Part shown: piece by piece, positions 43,589 through 51,989 of the stretch
How positions within the stretch are numbered: the first letter of the stretch is position 1
Layout: every line of letters begins with the position of its first letter
From: Pseudomonas baltica
Lineage (GTDB): Bacteria > Pseudomonadota > Gammaproteobacteria > Pseudomonadales > Pseudomonadaceae
NCBI RefSeq assembly: GCF_014235765.1
Contig: NZ_JACMYH010000001.1
Coordinates: 682,001 to 746,000 of the forward strand
DNA: 64,000 nucleotides
Direction of reading: 5' to 3'
Translations under genes and position numbers: made by a program
The notes under the pieces: model-generated
What the model saw: only the letters and a program-made list of their open reading frames with translations
The model's database searches: none
What the model was told of the DNA's origin: nothing

Positions 43589-44653
43589 ATGCACACACCT
43601 TCCAACCCCGGACGCCGTCGGTTGCTCAAGGCCGGCGCCACGGTCGCACTGGTCTGCGGCCTGCCCAGCGTGGTCCGCGCCGCCGATAAACAGATCATCG
43701 TCTCCGACCCCGGCGGTCCCTACACCGTGGCCTACCGCAAGGCTTTCTACGACCCCTTCGAAAAAGCCACCGGCATCAAAGTCATCAGCGTGGCGCGTGA
43801 GTCCCAGCCGGTGGCGCAGTTCTCGGCCATGGTAAAAACCCGCAACTACGTGTGGGACGTCACCACCCTGACCATTTCCGCCGACATCCCCTACCTCGAA
43901 GCCCAGGGCTTTCTCGAACCGATCGGGTTGTCGGCGAGCGAATACCCTGACCTGCTTCCCGAGGCCATCACTGCCAACTTCCTCGGTGTCGACGTGTACT
44001 CCACGGTGCTGGCCTACCGCACCGACACCTTCAAGGACGGCAACGGCCCGCAGAGCTGGGCAGATTTCTGGAACGTCGAGAAATTTCCCGGCCGCCGCTG
44101 CCTGCGTCGCAGCCCGCTGGACACACTGGAACAGGCCCTGCTGGCGGACGGCGTCAGCCTCGACGAGCTGTACCCGATGGACGTCGACCGCGCCTTCAAG
44201 AGCCTGGACAAGATCAAACCGCACATCGACCTGTGGTGGACCTCGGGCGCGCAAGCCATGCAAGCCATCCAGAGCGGCGAAGTCGACATGATCTCGGCCT
44301 GGAACGGCCGCGCCCAGGCCGCCATCGACAACGGCGCACCGGTGCAGATCGTCTGGAACCAGGGGCTCTATTCGATCGAAGGCTGGGCCATCCCCAAGGG
44401 CACCCCGCACGCCGACATGGCCAAACAGTTCGTGCGTTTCTGCGCCGACGCCAAGCGCCAGGCCGACTTCACCGACACCCTGGCCTACGGCCCGACCAAT
44501 CGCAAATCCTTCGAGTTCATCCCGGCTGAGCGCGCGGGGCTGCTGCCGACCGCCCCGCAGAACCTGAACAACATGCGTCTGCCGAGCCCTGCCTGGTGGG
44601 CAGAGAACCGCACCGCCGTGACCGAGCGGTTCAACGCCTGGATCTTGTCGTAA
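43589..44653 (+). CDS. ABC transporter substrate-binding protein (PotD-like)
   Basis: This 354-residue protein begins with a twin-arginine-type signal, GRRRLLKAGATVALVCGLP, cleaved near VRAAD. The mature part is a type 2 binding protein of the PotD/PotF class (IIVSDPGGPYTVAYRKAFYDPFEKATGIKV at its start, shown here only as landmarks PGGPYTVAYRK and ATGIKV; SGEVDMISAWNGRAQ; WAIPKGTPHADMA). Such proteins bind polyamines, opines, thiamine or small acids. It is the first gene of a tight four-gene unit with its ATPase, permease and an acyl-CoA ligase, so a carboxylate ligand that can be joined to CoA is likely. TAGGAG precedes the ATG. Confidence 0.88.
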   Translation: MHTPSNPGRRRLLKAGATVALVCGLPSVVRAADKQIIVSDPGGPYTVAYRKAFYDPFEKATGIKVISVARESQPVAQFSAMVKTRNYVWDVTTLTISADIPYLEAQGFLEPIGLSASEYPDLLPEAITANFLGVDVYSTVLAYRTDTFKDGNGPQSWADFWNVEKFPGRRCLRRSPLDTLEQALLADGVSLDELYPMDVDRAFKSLDKIKPHIDLWWTSGAQAMQAIQSGEVDMISAWNGRAQAAIDNGAPVQIVWNQGLYSIEGWAIPKGTPHADMAKQFVRFCADAKRQADFTDTLAYGPTNRKSFEFIPAERAGLLPTAPQNLNNMRLPSPAWWAENRTAVTERFNAWILS

Positions 44654-44665
44654 GGGAGTCGATGC

Positions 44666-45730
44666 ATGAGCGTGAAACTTGAAACCCGTGGCCTGGGCAA
44701 GACCTATGGTCAGTTCGTCGCCCTGCAACCCACCGATATCCAGGTGCGCGAAGGCGAGTTCCTGACCCTGCTCGGGCCTTCGGGCTCGGGCAAGACCACC
44801 TTGCTGCAGATGATTTCCGGGCTGGTCCCACCGGACAGCGGGCAGTTGCTGATCGATGGCCAGGATGCGACCCACATCGCCCCCGGAAAGCGCGGCATCG
44901 GCCTGGTGTTCCAGAGCTATGCGTTGTTCCCGCACATGAGCGTGCGTGACAACGTGGCGTACGGGCTGCGCATGCGCAAATACCCCAAGGGCGAAGTCAA
45001 CCAGGCGGTCGACGACGCCTTGGGCATGGTGCGCATGGAGGATTTCGCCCATCGCTACCCGAACGAACTGTCCGGTGGCCAGCAACAACGGATCGCCCTG
45101 GCCCGCTGCTTCGCCTACCGTCCCTCGATCATCCTGCTCGACGAGCCGCTGGGCGCCCTGGACAAGAACCTGCGCGAGCACATGCAGCTGGAAATCCGCC
45201 GCATGCACAAGGAACTGGGGGCTACGTTCATCTATGTCACCCACGACCAGGAAGAGGCGCTGACCCTCTCGGATCGCATCTGCCTGATGAACCGCGCGCG
45301 CATCGAACAGCTGGCCACGCCAGAAGAGCTCTACGATCGCCCGGCAACACGCTTCGCCGCCGAGTTCATCGGCCACTCCAATCTGCTCCAGGGCCAGCGC
45401 GACGGCACCGGCCACCTGCAGGTCGAAGGCCAACGGCTGGACCTGGCAGGCTGCGCCGGGCACCAGGCGCCGAGTGCCGGCACGGAAGCGTTCCTGCTCA
45501 TCCGGCCCGAAGCCGCGCGCTTGACCGAACCCACTGCCGGCTTGCTGCAGGGCATCGTCGATGAATGCGTATTCCTGGGCAGCGACACCCGCGCCCTGGT
45601 CCGCCTGCCTTCGGGCAACCGCTTCAGTGTGCGCTGTTCCCGCGAGCTCAGTCCGTGCGTCGGCGATCCGGTTGGCATCGCCTGGAATCCCACACGGGCC
45701 ACCCTGCTGCCCGCGCAGGCCACCTCATGA
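44666..45730 (+). CDS. ABC transporter ATP-binding protein (PotA-like)
   Basis: This 354-residue ATPase has Walker A GPSGSGKTT (37-45), signature LSGGQQQRIALAR (about 135), Walker B IILLDEP (about 155-161) and a C-terminal TOBE-type regulatory domain of about 110 residues. That order is typical of polyamine and spermidine-class importers. GGGAG precedes the ATG. It starts 12 bases after the binding-protein gene and its stop overlaps the start of the permease gene (ATGA), so the unit is translationally coupled. Confidence 0.92.
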   Translation: MSVKLETRGLGKTYGQFVALQPTDIQVREGEFLTLLGPSGSGKTTLLQMISGLVPPDSGQLLIDGQDATHIAPGKRGIGLVFQSYALFPHMSVRDNVAYGLRMRKYPKGEVNQAVDDALGMVRMEDFAHRYPNELSGGQQQRIALARCFAYRPSIILLDEPLGALDKNLREHMQLEIRRMHKELGATFIYVTHDQEEALTLSDRICLMNRARIEQLATPEELYDRPATRFAAEFIGHSNLLQGQRDGTGHLQVEGQRLDLAGCAGHQAPSAGTEAFLLIRPEAARLTEPTAGLLQGIVDECVFLGSDTRALVRLPSGNRFSVRCSRELSPCVGDPVGIAWNPTRATLLPAQATS

Positions 45731-47430
45731 ACTGGCGCAAAGGCCTGATTCCGGCCATTCCCGCCCTGCTTTTCCTGGCACTGTTCTTTCTGCTGCCGGT
45801 GGCGGAAATGCTCATGGGCAGTTTCCAGAACGCCAGCGGCGAGCTGAGCCTGGGTAATTTCGAACGGATCGCCTCGACCCCGGTGTACGCCCGCGTTCTG
45901 GGCATTACCTTCTGGATCTCGGCGCTGACGGCCGTGCTGTCGGTGCTGCTCGCGTACCCAGTGGCCTACTTGCTAACCCGGCTCTCGCCCATGGGTCGCG
46001 AACGCTGGCTGCTGTGGATCATGCTGCCGTTCTGGACCAGCTACCTGGTCAAGACCTATGCCTGGATGCTGCTGCTGTCACGCAAAGGCCTGCTGACCAC
46101 GCTTGCCGCCGACGTGCTGGACAACCCGTCCGGCCTGGTGCCCGCACTTTCGGGGGTGCTGATCGGCATGGTCCACTCGATGCTGCCGCTGGCGGTGATT
46201 ACCCTGCTGCCGATCATGCGCAGCATCGACCAGCGCCTCGCGCCGGCCGCACAGACGCTGGGCGCCAGCGGTTCGATGAGTTTCTTCAGCATCTTCCTGC
46301 CGCTCTCGGCCCCCGGCATCGCCGCGGCGGGTCTGCTGGTGTTCATCACCAGCCTTGGCTTCTTCATCGTGCCTGCGCTGCTGGGTTCGCCACGGGAAAT
46401 GATGGTGGCGCAGCTGGTGATTTCCTCGGTGCTCGACCTGTTCGACATGAACTTCGCCGGCGCTCTTTCGGTGGTGCTGTTGGCCTGCTCGCTGGTGGTG
46501 TTCGTGATCTACGACCGCATCGCCGGGCTGTCTTCGCTCGGCGGCGAGGCGCCCAAGGAACGTCAGTCCGGAATGGGCCTGCAGATTCTGATCTGGCTGG
46601 GGCACTGCTTTTCGGGCCGGGGCAAGGCGCCGCGGCGCAGTGGCGATGGCGCCTTGCTGACCGGTTACAGCGTGCTGCTGGTCATGCTGCTGATCCTGCC
46701 CGTGCTGGTGGTCGTTCCGCTGGCATTCACCAGCAGCCCGTTCATTGCCTTCCCGCCCAAGCTGTTCAGCTTGAAGTGGTTCGAGGAATTCTTCACTTCC
46801 GCGGTGTGGCAGGCCGCCCTGTTCCGCTCGCTGGGCGTCGGTGTGGCCACCGCGCTGCTGGCGCTGGTGTTGGGCTTCGGTGCGACCCTGGCCTTGACCC
46901 GGGTAAGAGCGGGGTGGCGCAAAGGCCTGTTCGCGTTGTTCATCGCCCCGCTGATCGTGCCGCGCATCGTGATTGCCCTGGGCCTGTTGTACCTGTTTTC
47001 CAGGCTTGGCCTGGCGGGCAAGGACATCGGCCTGGTGCTGGGCCACACGGTACTGGCCCTGCCCTACGTGGTGGTCACCCTGTCGGCGGCGTTCAAGCAG
47101 TATGACTGGCGCCTCGACGATGCCGCGCGGATTCTCGGCGCCGGTGCGTTCACGCGACTGCGCACCGTGACCCTGCCTCTCATGTCGGCGAGCCTGATCT
47201 CCGCGTTTCTGCTGGCCTTCATCACCTCGTTCGACGACCTGACCATCGCCATTTTCGTCAGCGGTGGCATCAATACCACGCTGCCCAAGCAGATGTGGGA
47301 CAGCATCCAGCTGGCGCTCACCCCCACCCTGGCTGCGGTTTCCACCACGTTACTGGTGTTCATCGTGTTGTTTGCCGTCATTGCCCAATGGGTATCGCGG
47401 CGTTCCACTTCCAAACGTCAAGGGCTCTGA
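45727..47430 (+). CDS. fused ABC permease (PotB- and PotC-like halves in one chain)
   Basis: This 567-residue membrane protein joins two permease domains that are usually separate genes. The first half (about 1-275) carries a cytoplasmic EAA-type loop around RLAPAAQTLGASGSMSFFSIFLP. The second (about 300-560) carries DAARILGAGAFTRLRTVTLP. A linker rich in charged residues (GLSSLGGEAPKERQSG, then GRGKAPRRSGDG) lies near 270-310. About 12 membrane segments are expected. The fused form, like those of some iron and opine importers, means one chain forms the whole channel. The ATG at 45727 overlaps the ATPase stop; the longer open frame from 45565 is inside the ATPase gene. Confidence 0.88.
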   Translation: MNWRKGLIPAIPALLFLALFFLLPVAEMLMGSFQNASGELSLGNFERIASTPVYARVLGITFWISALTAVLSVLLAYPVAYLLTRLSPMGRERWLLWIMLPFWTSYLVKTYAWMLLLSRKGLLTTLAADVLDNPSGLVPALSGVLIGMVHSMLPLAVITLLPIMRSIDQRLAPAAQTLGASGSMSFFSIFLPLSAPGIAAAGLLVFITSLGFFIVPALLGSPREMMVAQLVISSVLDLFDMNFAGALSVVLLACSLVVFVIYDRIAGLSSLGGEAPKERQSGMGLQILIWLGHCFSGRGKAPRRSGDGALLTGYSVLLVMLLILPVLVVVPLAFTSSPFIAFPPKLFSLKWFEEFFTSAVWQAALFRSLGVGVATALLALVLGFGATLALTRVRAGWRKGLFALFIAPLIVPRIVIALGLLYLFSRLGLAGKDIGLVLGHTVLALPYVVVTLSAAFKQYDWRLDDAARILGAGAFTRLRTVTLPLMSASLISAFLLAFITSFDDLTIAIFVSGGINTTLPKQMWDSIQLALTPTLAAVSTTLLVFIVLFAVIAQWVSRRSTSKRQGL

Positions 47431-47433
47431 ACG

Positions 47434-48975
47434 ATGCATCCATACACTCGCTTCTTCCCGCATCGCATCAGCCACGATCAGCTCACCACCGCGCCGCTGA
47501 TCCATGCCGGCCTGCTGATCGACGACCATGCCGTGCGCGTCACCTTCGAGGGCCGATCGCTCGCTACCCTGGAGTTGCGCCAACGGGTCGCCGCCTTGCA
47601 GCAGGTACTGGCCGAACGCGGCCTGCGCGCCGGACAACGGGTAGCCGTCATGCTGGGCAACAGCGACGACCAGATCGTGTTGATCTACGCGCTGATCCTC
47701 AGCGGCCTGGTGTGGATCCCGATCAACACCAAGTTGCGCGGCCCTGGCCTGGACTACCCGTTCGAGCACGCTCGTCCGGACCTGGTGGTCGGCGACGCCG
47801 AGTTTGCCGAACGCCTGGCGGACAGCGTTGCCGCCCAGCTCGACTGTGTCGGCATCGACGTGCTGCACGAGCAGGCCCTGGCCTACCCGGCAGCGAAGCT
47901 GCGGCTCGAGGACAGCGCGGCCGATGCCACGCTCTGCGTGATCTACACCTCCGGCACCACCGGCGCGCCCAAGGGTGTGGTGTTCACCCACCGCATGCTG
48001 CGCATTGCCAGCGAGGCGGTTCTGCAGGTGGCCGACGTCAAGGCAGGTGACCGGCTGCTGTTGTGGGAGCCCCTGTGCCACATCGGCGGCGCGCAGATGC
48101 TGCTGATGCCGTTTCTGGCCGAAGTCAGCCTGAACGTGGTTCGACGCTTTTCCGCCAGCAAATTCTGGGCGCAGTGCGTGCAAGTGCAGGCGACCCAGTT
48201 GCATTACCTGGGCGGGATCATCGATATCCTCATGCAGCAGCCGGCCGAGCAGTGGCCTGCCCGGCATAGCCTGCGGACCCTTTGGGGTGCGGGTGTGAGC
48301 CTGACCAATTGGGCAGCGATCGAGCAACGTTTCGGTTGTCCGCTGCGCGAGTGCTACGGCATGACCGAGTGCTCCAGCTTCGCCACCTTGAACCGTACCG
48401 GCAAGCCAGGCTCGATCGGCCGCGCTTTGCCTTGGCTGAGCGTAGAACTGCTGGATAGTGACGGTACGCCGGTCGAAGTGGGGCAACTGGGGGAAATCGT
48501 GCTGTCCAGTGAAGTCGAAGGCGTTTTCCTGCCCGGCTATCTGGACAACCCAGAAGCCACCGCCAGCGCCCTGCGCGATGGCCGGCTGTTCACCGGTGAC
48601 ATGGCACGCATGGATGCCGAGGGCGACCTGTTCTTCGTCGGACGCCGCACCGACAGCATGCGCGTGCGTGGCGAGAACGTTTCGGCCTGGGAAGTGGAGC
48701 GGGTGTTCAGCGCCCACCCTGCGGTGAAAGCCTGCGCGGCGCTGGGCGTCGAATCGGCCGTGGGCGAGCAGGAGATTCTGCTGTTCGTACAACTGGAGGC
48801 CGGCACCACTGCGCACTGGCAGGCCATGCGCGAGTGGGCGGCGCTGCGCTGCGCCTCCTACCAGTTACCACGCTACTACCAACAAGTGGAGCAGTTCGAG
48901 CTGACGCCCAGTGAGCGTATCAAGAAGCACCTGTTGCCCAAGGATGTCACCCAAGCCTGGGACAGTCGCGGTTGA
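47434..48975 (+). CDS. CaiC-like acyl-CoA ligase (AMP-binding)
   Basis: This 513-residue adenylate-forming enzyme has the P-loop YTSGTTGAPKGVVFTH at about 171-186, ECYGMTECSS, LFTGDMARMDAEGDLFFVGRRTDSMRVRGENV in pieces (TGDMARMD, GRRTDSMRVRGENVS) and a C-terminal ELTPSERIKKHLL with the expected catalytic lysine. The FSASKFWAQCVQVQATQLHY region resembles the CaiC (carnitine/crotonobetaine-CoA ligase) subgroup. It activates a carboxylic acid with ATP and CoA. It starts three bases after the permease stop, the last gene of the transport unit, implying that the imported compound is the ligase substrate. The acid itself cannot be named. Confidence 0.88.
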   Translation: MHPYTRFFPHRISHDQLTTAPLIHAGLLIDDHAVRVTFEGRSLATLELRQRVAALQQVLAERGLRAGQRVAVMLGNSDDQIVLIYALILSGLVWIPINTKLRGPGLDYPFEHARPDLVVGDAEFAERLADSVAAQLDCVGIDVLHEQALAYPAAKLRLEDSAADATLCVIYTSGTTGAPKGVVFTHRMLRIASEAVLQVADVKAGDRLLLWEPLCHIGGAQMLLMPFLAEVSLNVVRRFSASKFWAQCVQVQATQLHYLGGIIDILMQQPAEQWPARHSLRTLWGAGVSLTNWAAIEQRFGCPLRECYGMTECSSFATLNRTGKPGSIGRALPWLSVELLDSDGTPVEVGQLGEIVLSSEVEGVFLPGYLDNPEATASALRDGRLFTGDMARMDAEGDLFFVGRRTDSMRVRGENVSAWEVERVFSAHPAVKACAALGVESAVGEQEILLFVQLEAGTTAHWQAMREWAALRCASYQLPRYYQQVEQFELTPSERIKKHLLPKDVTQAWDSRG

Positions 48976-49079
48976 ACGATGCGCCGCGAGCGGCCTGTGC
49001 GGTAACGGTTTAGTGAATAGCGATAGAAAGTGGCGGGTAACTGCCGGATAATCGGTTTTTTCACCAATGTGTTGCGTTC

Positions 49080-49877
49080 ATGGCCAGTACCCCGAAGAAA
49101 CCTCCTGCCGACCCAACGGCCTCCTCGCTGTACGTGCAGTCCGTCGACAAGGCCATGAAAGTGCTCATGGCCTTCGACGGCAGCCAGCGTCAGTTATCGC
49201 TGTCCGACATCGCCGGGCTGACCGGCATGGACCTCAGCGCCGCACAGCGCTTCACTCATACGCTGGCAACCCTGGGCTACCTGAACAAGGACAGCAGCAA
49301 GAAGTACGAGCTGTCGCCGCGGCTGCTGGACTTCACCTACCACTACCTGACGTCCAGCGAACTGGTGACCCGTGCCGCGCCCTACCTGCAGCAGCTGAGC
49401 GCGGACACCGAAGAGGCAACCAACCTGACGGTGCTCGACGGTACCGACATCGTCTATGTGCAGCGAATCGTCAGCCGGCACGTGTTCAATGCCAGCGTCA
49501 TCATCGGCACTCGCCTGCCGGCCTGGTGCACCGCGCCGGGCCAGGCGCTGCTGGCGACCTACAGCGACGACGAAGTGAACGCTATCTTCGACCGCAGCCA
49601 GTTCGTCCAGCACACGCCGGCGACCATCACCGACCGAGAGCAGATCTGGGCCAGCATCGAGCAGATTCGCCAGCGCCGCTATGCGCATACCGAAGACCAG
49701 TTCTTTTACGGCGACGTGTCCACGGCCGCGGCCATCGTCGATGGCAATGGCCGGGGCATCGGCGCGGTGAACCTTGCGGTATCCCGCTCGCGCTGGGTAC
49801 CGGAACGCGACAGCAAACGCTATGCCGACCTGGTGATCAGCGCGGCGTCGTCGATCTCGATCAAGCGCAAGGTTTGA
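49080..49877 (+). CDS. IclR-family transcriptional regulator
   Basis: This 265-residue regulator has an N-terminal winged helix-turn-helix (SVDKAMKVLMAFDGSQRQLSL, shown by SVDKAMKVLMAF and LSLSDIAGLTGMDLSAAQRF; TLATLGYLNKDSSKKYEL) and a C-terminal ligand-binding domain (LPAWCTAPGQALLA, RQRRYAHTEDQFFYGDVSTAAAI with pieces only). IclR proteins often sense aromatic or short-chain acids and control the neighbouring catabolic operon, so the transporter/ligase unit ending 104 bases upstream is the likely target. The ATG at 49080 has a poor ribosome site; no better start is visible. Confidence 0.88.
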   Translation: MASTPKKPPADPTASSLYVQSVDKAMKVLMAFDGSQRQLSLSDIAGLTGMDLSAAQRFTHTLATLGYLNKDSSKKYELSPRLLDFTYHYLTSSELVTRAAPYLQQLSADTEEATNLTVLDGTDIVYVQRIVSRHVFNASVIIGTRLPAWCTAPGQALLATYSDDEVNAIFDRSQFVQHTPATITDREQIWASIEQIRQRRYAHTEDQFFYGDVSTAAAIVDGNGRGIGAVNLAVSRSRWVPERDSKRYADLVISAASSISIKRKV

Positions 49878-49897
49878 GTTTCAAGCGAGAACGGCGT

Positions 49898-49975
49898 CGT
49901 GCCCTTCGCGGCCGATGACCGCTCCTGCAGAGGCATCGCGAATTACTGTAGGAGCGGTCATCGGCCGCGAAAGAT
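49898..49975. repeat. REP pair
   Basis: CCCTTCGCGGCCGATGACCG and GTAGGAGCGGTCATCGGCCG face each other around a short spacer, a typical pair between the IclR and PstS/OmpA genes. Confidence 0.85.
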
Positions 49976-50060
49976 TCGATGCGGTCTACCCACCACCCCC
50001 GTCATCCCCCTGCAACATCACTGTCTTAATCTGCGAGGCTTCCCGACCTGGTGAGCCGCC

Positions 50061-51383
50061 ATGCGCCGTCTGCTTCTCATTCTGTGCATCCTGAGCCTGG
50101 GCATGAGCCTGAGTACGGGCGCGCTCGCGGATTCGGCCACCTTGCGCATCCAGGGCTCCAACACCATGGGTACGGAGCTGGTTCCGGCACTCATACGCGG
50201 CCTGCTCGAAAGCCGAGGCCTGGCCCCTGTCCAGACACTCGATCCTTCCACGGGCGAGCTGCTTATCACCGCCCACGAGCCGAACGGTACTGCGTTGCGT
50301 TTCGAAGTCGGCGCCCACGGCTCCAGCACAGGCTTCGACAGCCTGTTGGCCGGGCAAGCGGATCTGGCCGCCTCCTCCAGGCCCATCAGTGACCAAGAGC
50401 GCAGCCGACTGGCACCCCTGGGCGACCTGAGCAGCTTCGGCGCCGAACACGTGATCGGCATCGACGGCGTGGCCGTGATCGTCCATCCCGACAACCCCCT
50501 GCGGCAGCTGACCACTCGCCAGCTTGCCCAGGTATTCAGCGGCGAAATCAACGACTGGAACGTACTAGGTGGCCGTGGCCCGATCCATGTGCTGGCCCGC
50601 GATGACCGCTCGGGCACATGGGAGACGTTTCGCGACCAGGTACTGACCCCACATGCCGGGCGCCTGACGGCCCATGCGGTCAGGCTGGAGTCCAGCGAGC
50701 AGCTGTCGGATCGGGTCAGCGCCGATCGATACGCCATTGGCTTCATCGGCCTGGCCTCGATACGTGGTGCCCGCGCGCTGGCCATCGCAGATGGCGACAG
50801 CCAGTTCATGGCGCCTACGGTCAGCCTGATTGCAACCCAGGACTATCCCCTGAGCCGCCGGCTGTACCTGTACAGCACACCAATGCGCCCCTCGCCATGG
50901 GCCGACGCATTGATTGCTTTCGCGCAGAGCGAACCGGGACAGGCAGTCGTTGCCCAGCAAGGCTTCGTGGCGCAAACGGTGCAAGCCATGAGTGTCCCCG
51001 CCTCGCCCGACATGCCCATGCTGTACCAGCAATTGGCCCGTGAGGGCCGGCGTCTGTCGGTGAGTTTCCGTTTTGCCGAAGGCAGCGCCACGTTGGATAA
51101 CAAGGCAATGGCCGATGTGGTGAGGGTGCAGGATTACCTGCGCAGCCATCACCTGCTGCAGAACAAGACCACACTGGTGGGGTTCGGTGATGCCAAGGAC
51201 GATTCCGCCCGCGCGGTGTTGCTGTCCCGGCTACGCGCCATGGCGGTTCGCCGTGAACTGGCCAGGGCGGACGTGCTCTTCCGCGATATCCAGGGCTTTG
51301 GAGCGCAGCTGCCGGTGGCGACCAACGCGGTCGATGAAGGGCGGATCAAGAACCGTCGAGTGGAAGTCTGGGTTAACCCATAG
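50061..51383 (+). CDS. PstS-like substrate-binding domain fused to an OmpA domain
   Basis: This 440-residue protein has a signal peptide (MRRLLLILCILSLGMSLSTGALA), then a phosphate-binding-type domain (LRIQGSNTMGTELVPALIRGL; LAASSRPISDQERSRL; VFSGEINDWNVLGG; LARDDRSGTWETFRDQVL), and a C-terminal OmpA-like peptidoglycan-binding domain (SFRFAEGSATLDNKA, ending GRIKNRRVEVWVNP with the conserved NRRVE). The fusion suggests a periplasmic binding protein fixed to the cell wall rather than one feeding an ABC permease. No pst transport genes are adjacent. GGTGAG precedes the ATG. Its ligand may be phosphate or another oxyanion; the role is unproved. Confidence 0.87.
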   Translation: MRRLLLILCILSLGMSLSTGALADSATLRIQGSNTMGTELVPALIRGLLESRGLAPVQTLDPSTGELLITAHEPNGTALRFEVGAHGSSTGFDSLLAGQADLAASSRPISDQERSRLAPLGDLSSFGAEHVIGIDGVAVIVHPDNPLRQLTTRQLAQVFSGEINDWNVLGGRGPIHVLARDDRSGTWETFRDQVLTPHAGRLTAHAVRLESSEQLSDRVSADRYAIGFIGLASIRGARALAIADGDSQFMAPTVSLIATQDYPLSRRLYLYSTPMRPSPWADALIAFAQSEPGQAVVAQQGFVAQTVQAMSVPASPDMPMLYQQLAREGRRLSVSFRFAEGSATLDNKAMADVVRVQDYLRSHHLLQNKTTLVGFGDAKDDSARAVLLSRLRAMAVRRELARADVLFRDIQGFGAQLPVATNAVDEGRIKNRRVEVWVNP

Positions 51384-51422
51384 CTCGGGGCACCGTGATT
51401 GATGCCGACGGCAGACACAAAG

Positions 51423-51463
51423 TGTTACCGGTGATGCCTACGCGGGAACGAATACGGGTAACA
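51423..51463 (+). promoter_or_regulatory. inverted half-sites TGTTAC...GTAACA upstream of the small RNA
   Basis: TGTTAC (51423-51428) and GTAACA (51458-51463) are inverted copies 29 bases apart, about 110-150 bases upstream of the sigma-54 promoter. CbrB, the activator of crcZ and crcY, binds paired sites built on these hexamers. The spacing here is longer than the usual consensus, so this is a candidate only. Confidence 0.4.
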
Positions 51464-51545
51464 AGGGAACAGATCTGCGTCACTCTGCCGCACGCAGCAT
51501 TCTCAGGAAATTCAAGTTATTGATTTAAAACGATTTGTGAAAGTT

Positions 51546-51559
51546 GGCACGCGCCCTGC
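51546..51559 (+). promoter_or_regulatory. sigma-54 promoter (GG-N10-GC)
   Basis: TTGGCACGCGCCCTGCTAT has GG at 51546-51547 and GC at 51558-51559, with the exact ten-base spacing and the TGGCACG context of a -24/-12 promoter. Transcription should begin at about 51571. It needs an activator; CbrB is expected from the nature of the RNA downstream. Confidence 0.8.
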
Positions 51560-51570
51560 TATGTCATACG

Positions 51571-51934
51571 TACAACAATAACAACAACGCGATAAACCAA
51601 TAAGAACAAGATGAAACGACTCTGACATAACAAGAACAAACGCGACAGAGGCGTAGCTAACAGATTTTTTTGGAGAGGAAATGCTTTTCAGAGGCTAGCC
51701 CCGCAGCCAGGTAGAGAACAACAAAACTACGTTCAGTAGCTACCCACTGGTTGGATCGACGATAAAAGCAGATCAGCGCTCAAAAAAATACGTTTGCTCT
51801 TGACCCCGCCTGGGGGTCGCACAACAAGCGGCAAGGGCCACGGCTGACAAATACAACAACAGGTCGCCCCTCAATAATAAAAAAGAGCATGCAACAAACC
51901 CTTGAGGGGAGCCCAGGCTCCCCTCAGTGCTTTC
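51571..51934 (+). ncRNA. crcY: Crc-antagonising small RNA (CrcZ/CrcY/CrcX family)
   Basis: The 606-base gap between the PstS/OmpA gene and treS has no protein gene but has all the marks of a CrcZ-type RNA: a sigma-54 promoter, a predicted length near 360 bases, and repeated A-rich Hfq-binding CA motifs. These are ACAACAATAACAACAACG at 51572, AAGAACAAG at 51602, ATAACAAGAACAAAC at 51627, AGAACAACAAAAC at 51714, ACAACAAG at 51821, AATACAACAACAG at 51850 and GCAACAAACC at 51891. Such RNAs soak up Hfq/Crc and relieve catabolite repression when good carbon sources run out. Because cbrB and pcnB are not adjacent, this is more likely crcY (or crcX) than crcZ. Ends are predicted. Confidence 0.8.
51903..51934 (+). 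terminator. terminator of the small RNA
   Basis: TGAGGGGAGCC and GGCTCCCCTCA form a perfect 11-base stem with a two-base centre. A short T-rich stretch (GCTTTCT) follows, weaker than usual, so the 3' end is approximate. Confidence 0.65.
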
Positions 51935-51989
51935 TGCGATCTGGCTTTGCAGGCCCTGGCGCGTATCAAACACCAAGGCCTGCAACCGG

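Noticed and set aside
43478..45463. 661-codon frame on the minus strand
   Set aside because: Antisense to the binding-protein and ATPase genes; no start context or domain.
42576..48975. calling the operon carnitine degradation (cai)
   Set aside because: Only the ligase resembles a cai gene; CaiA-, CaiB- and CaiT-type genes are missing and the transporter is of another class.
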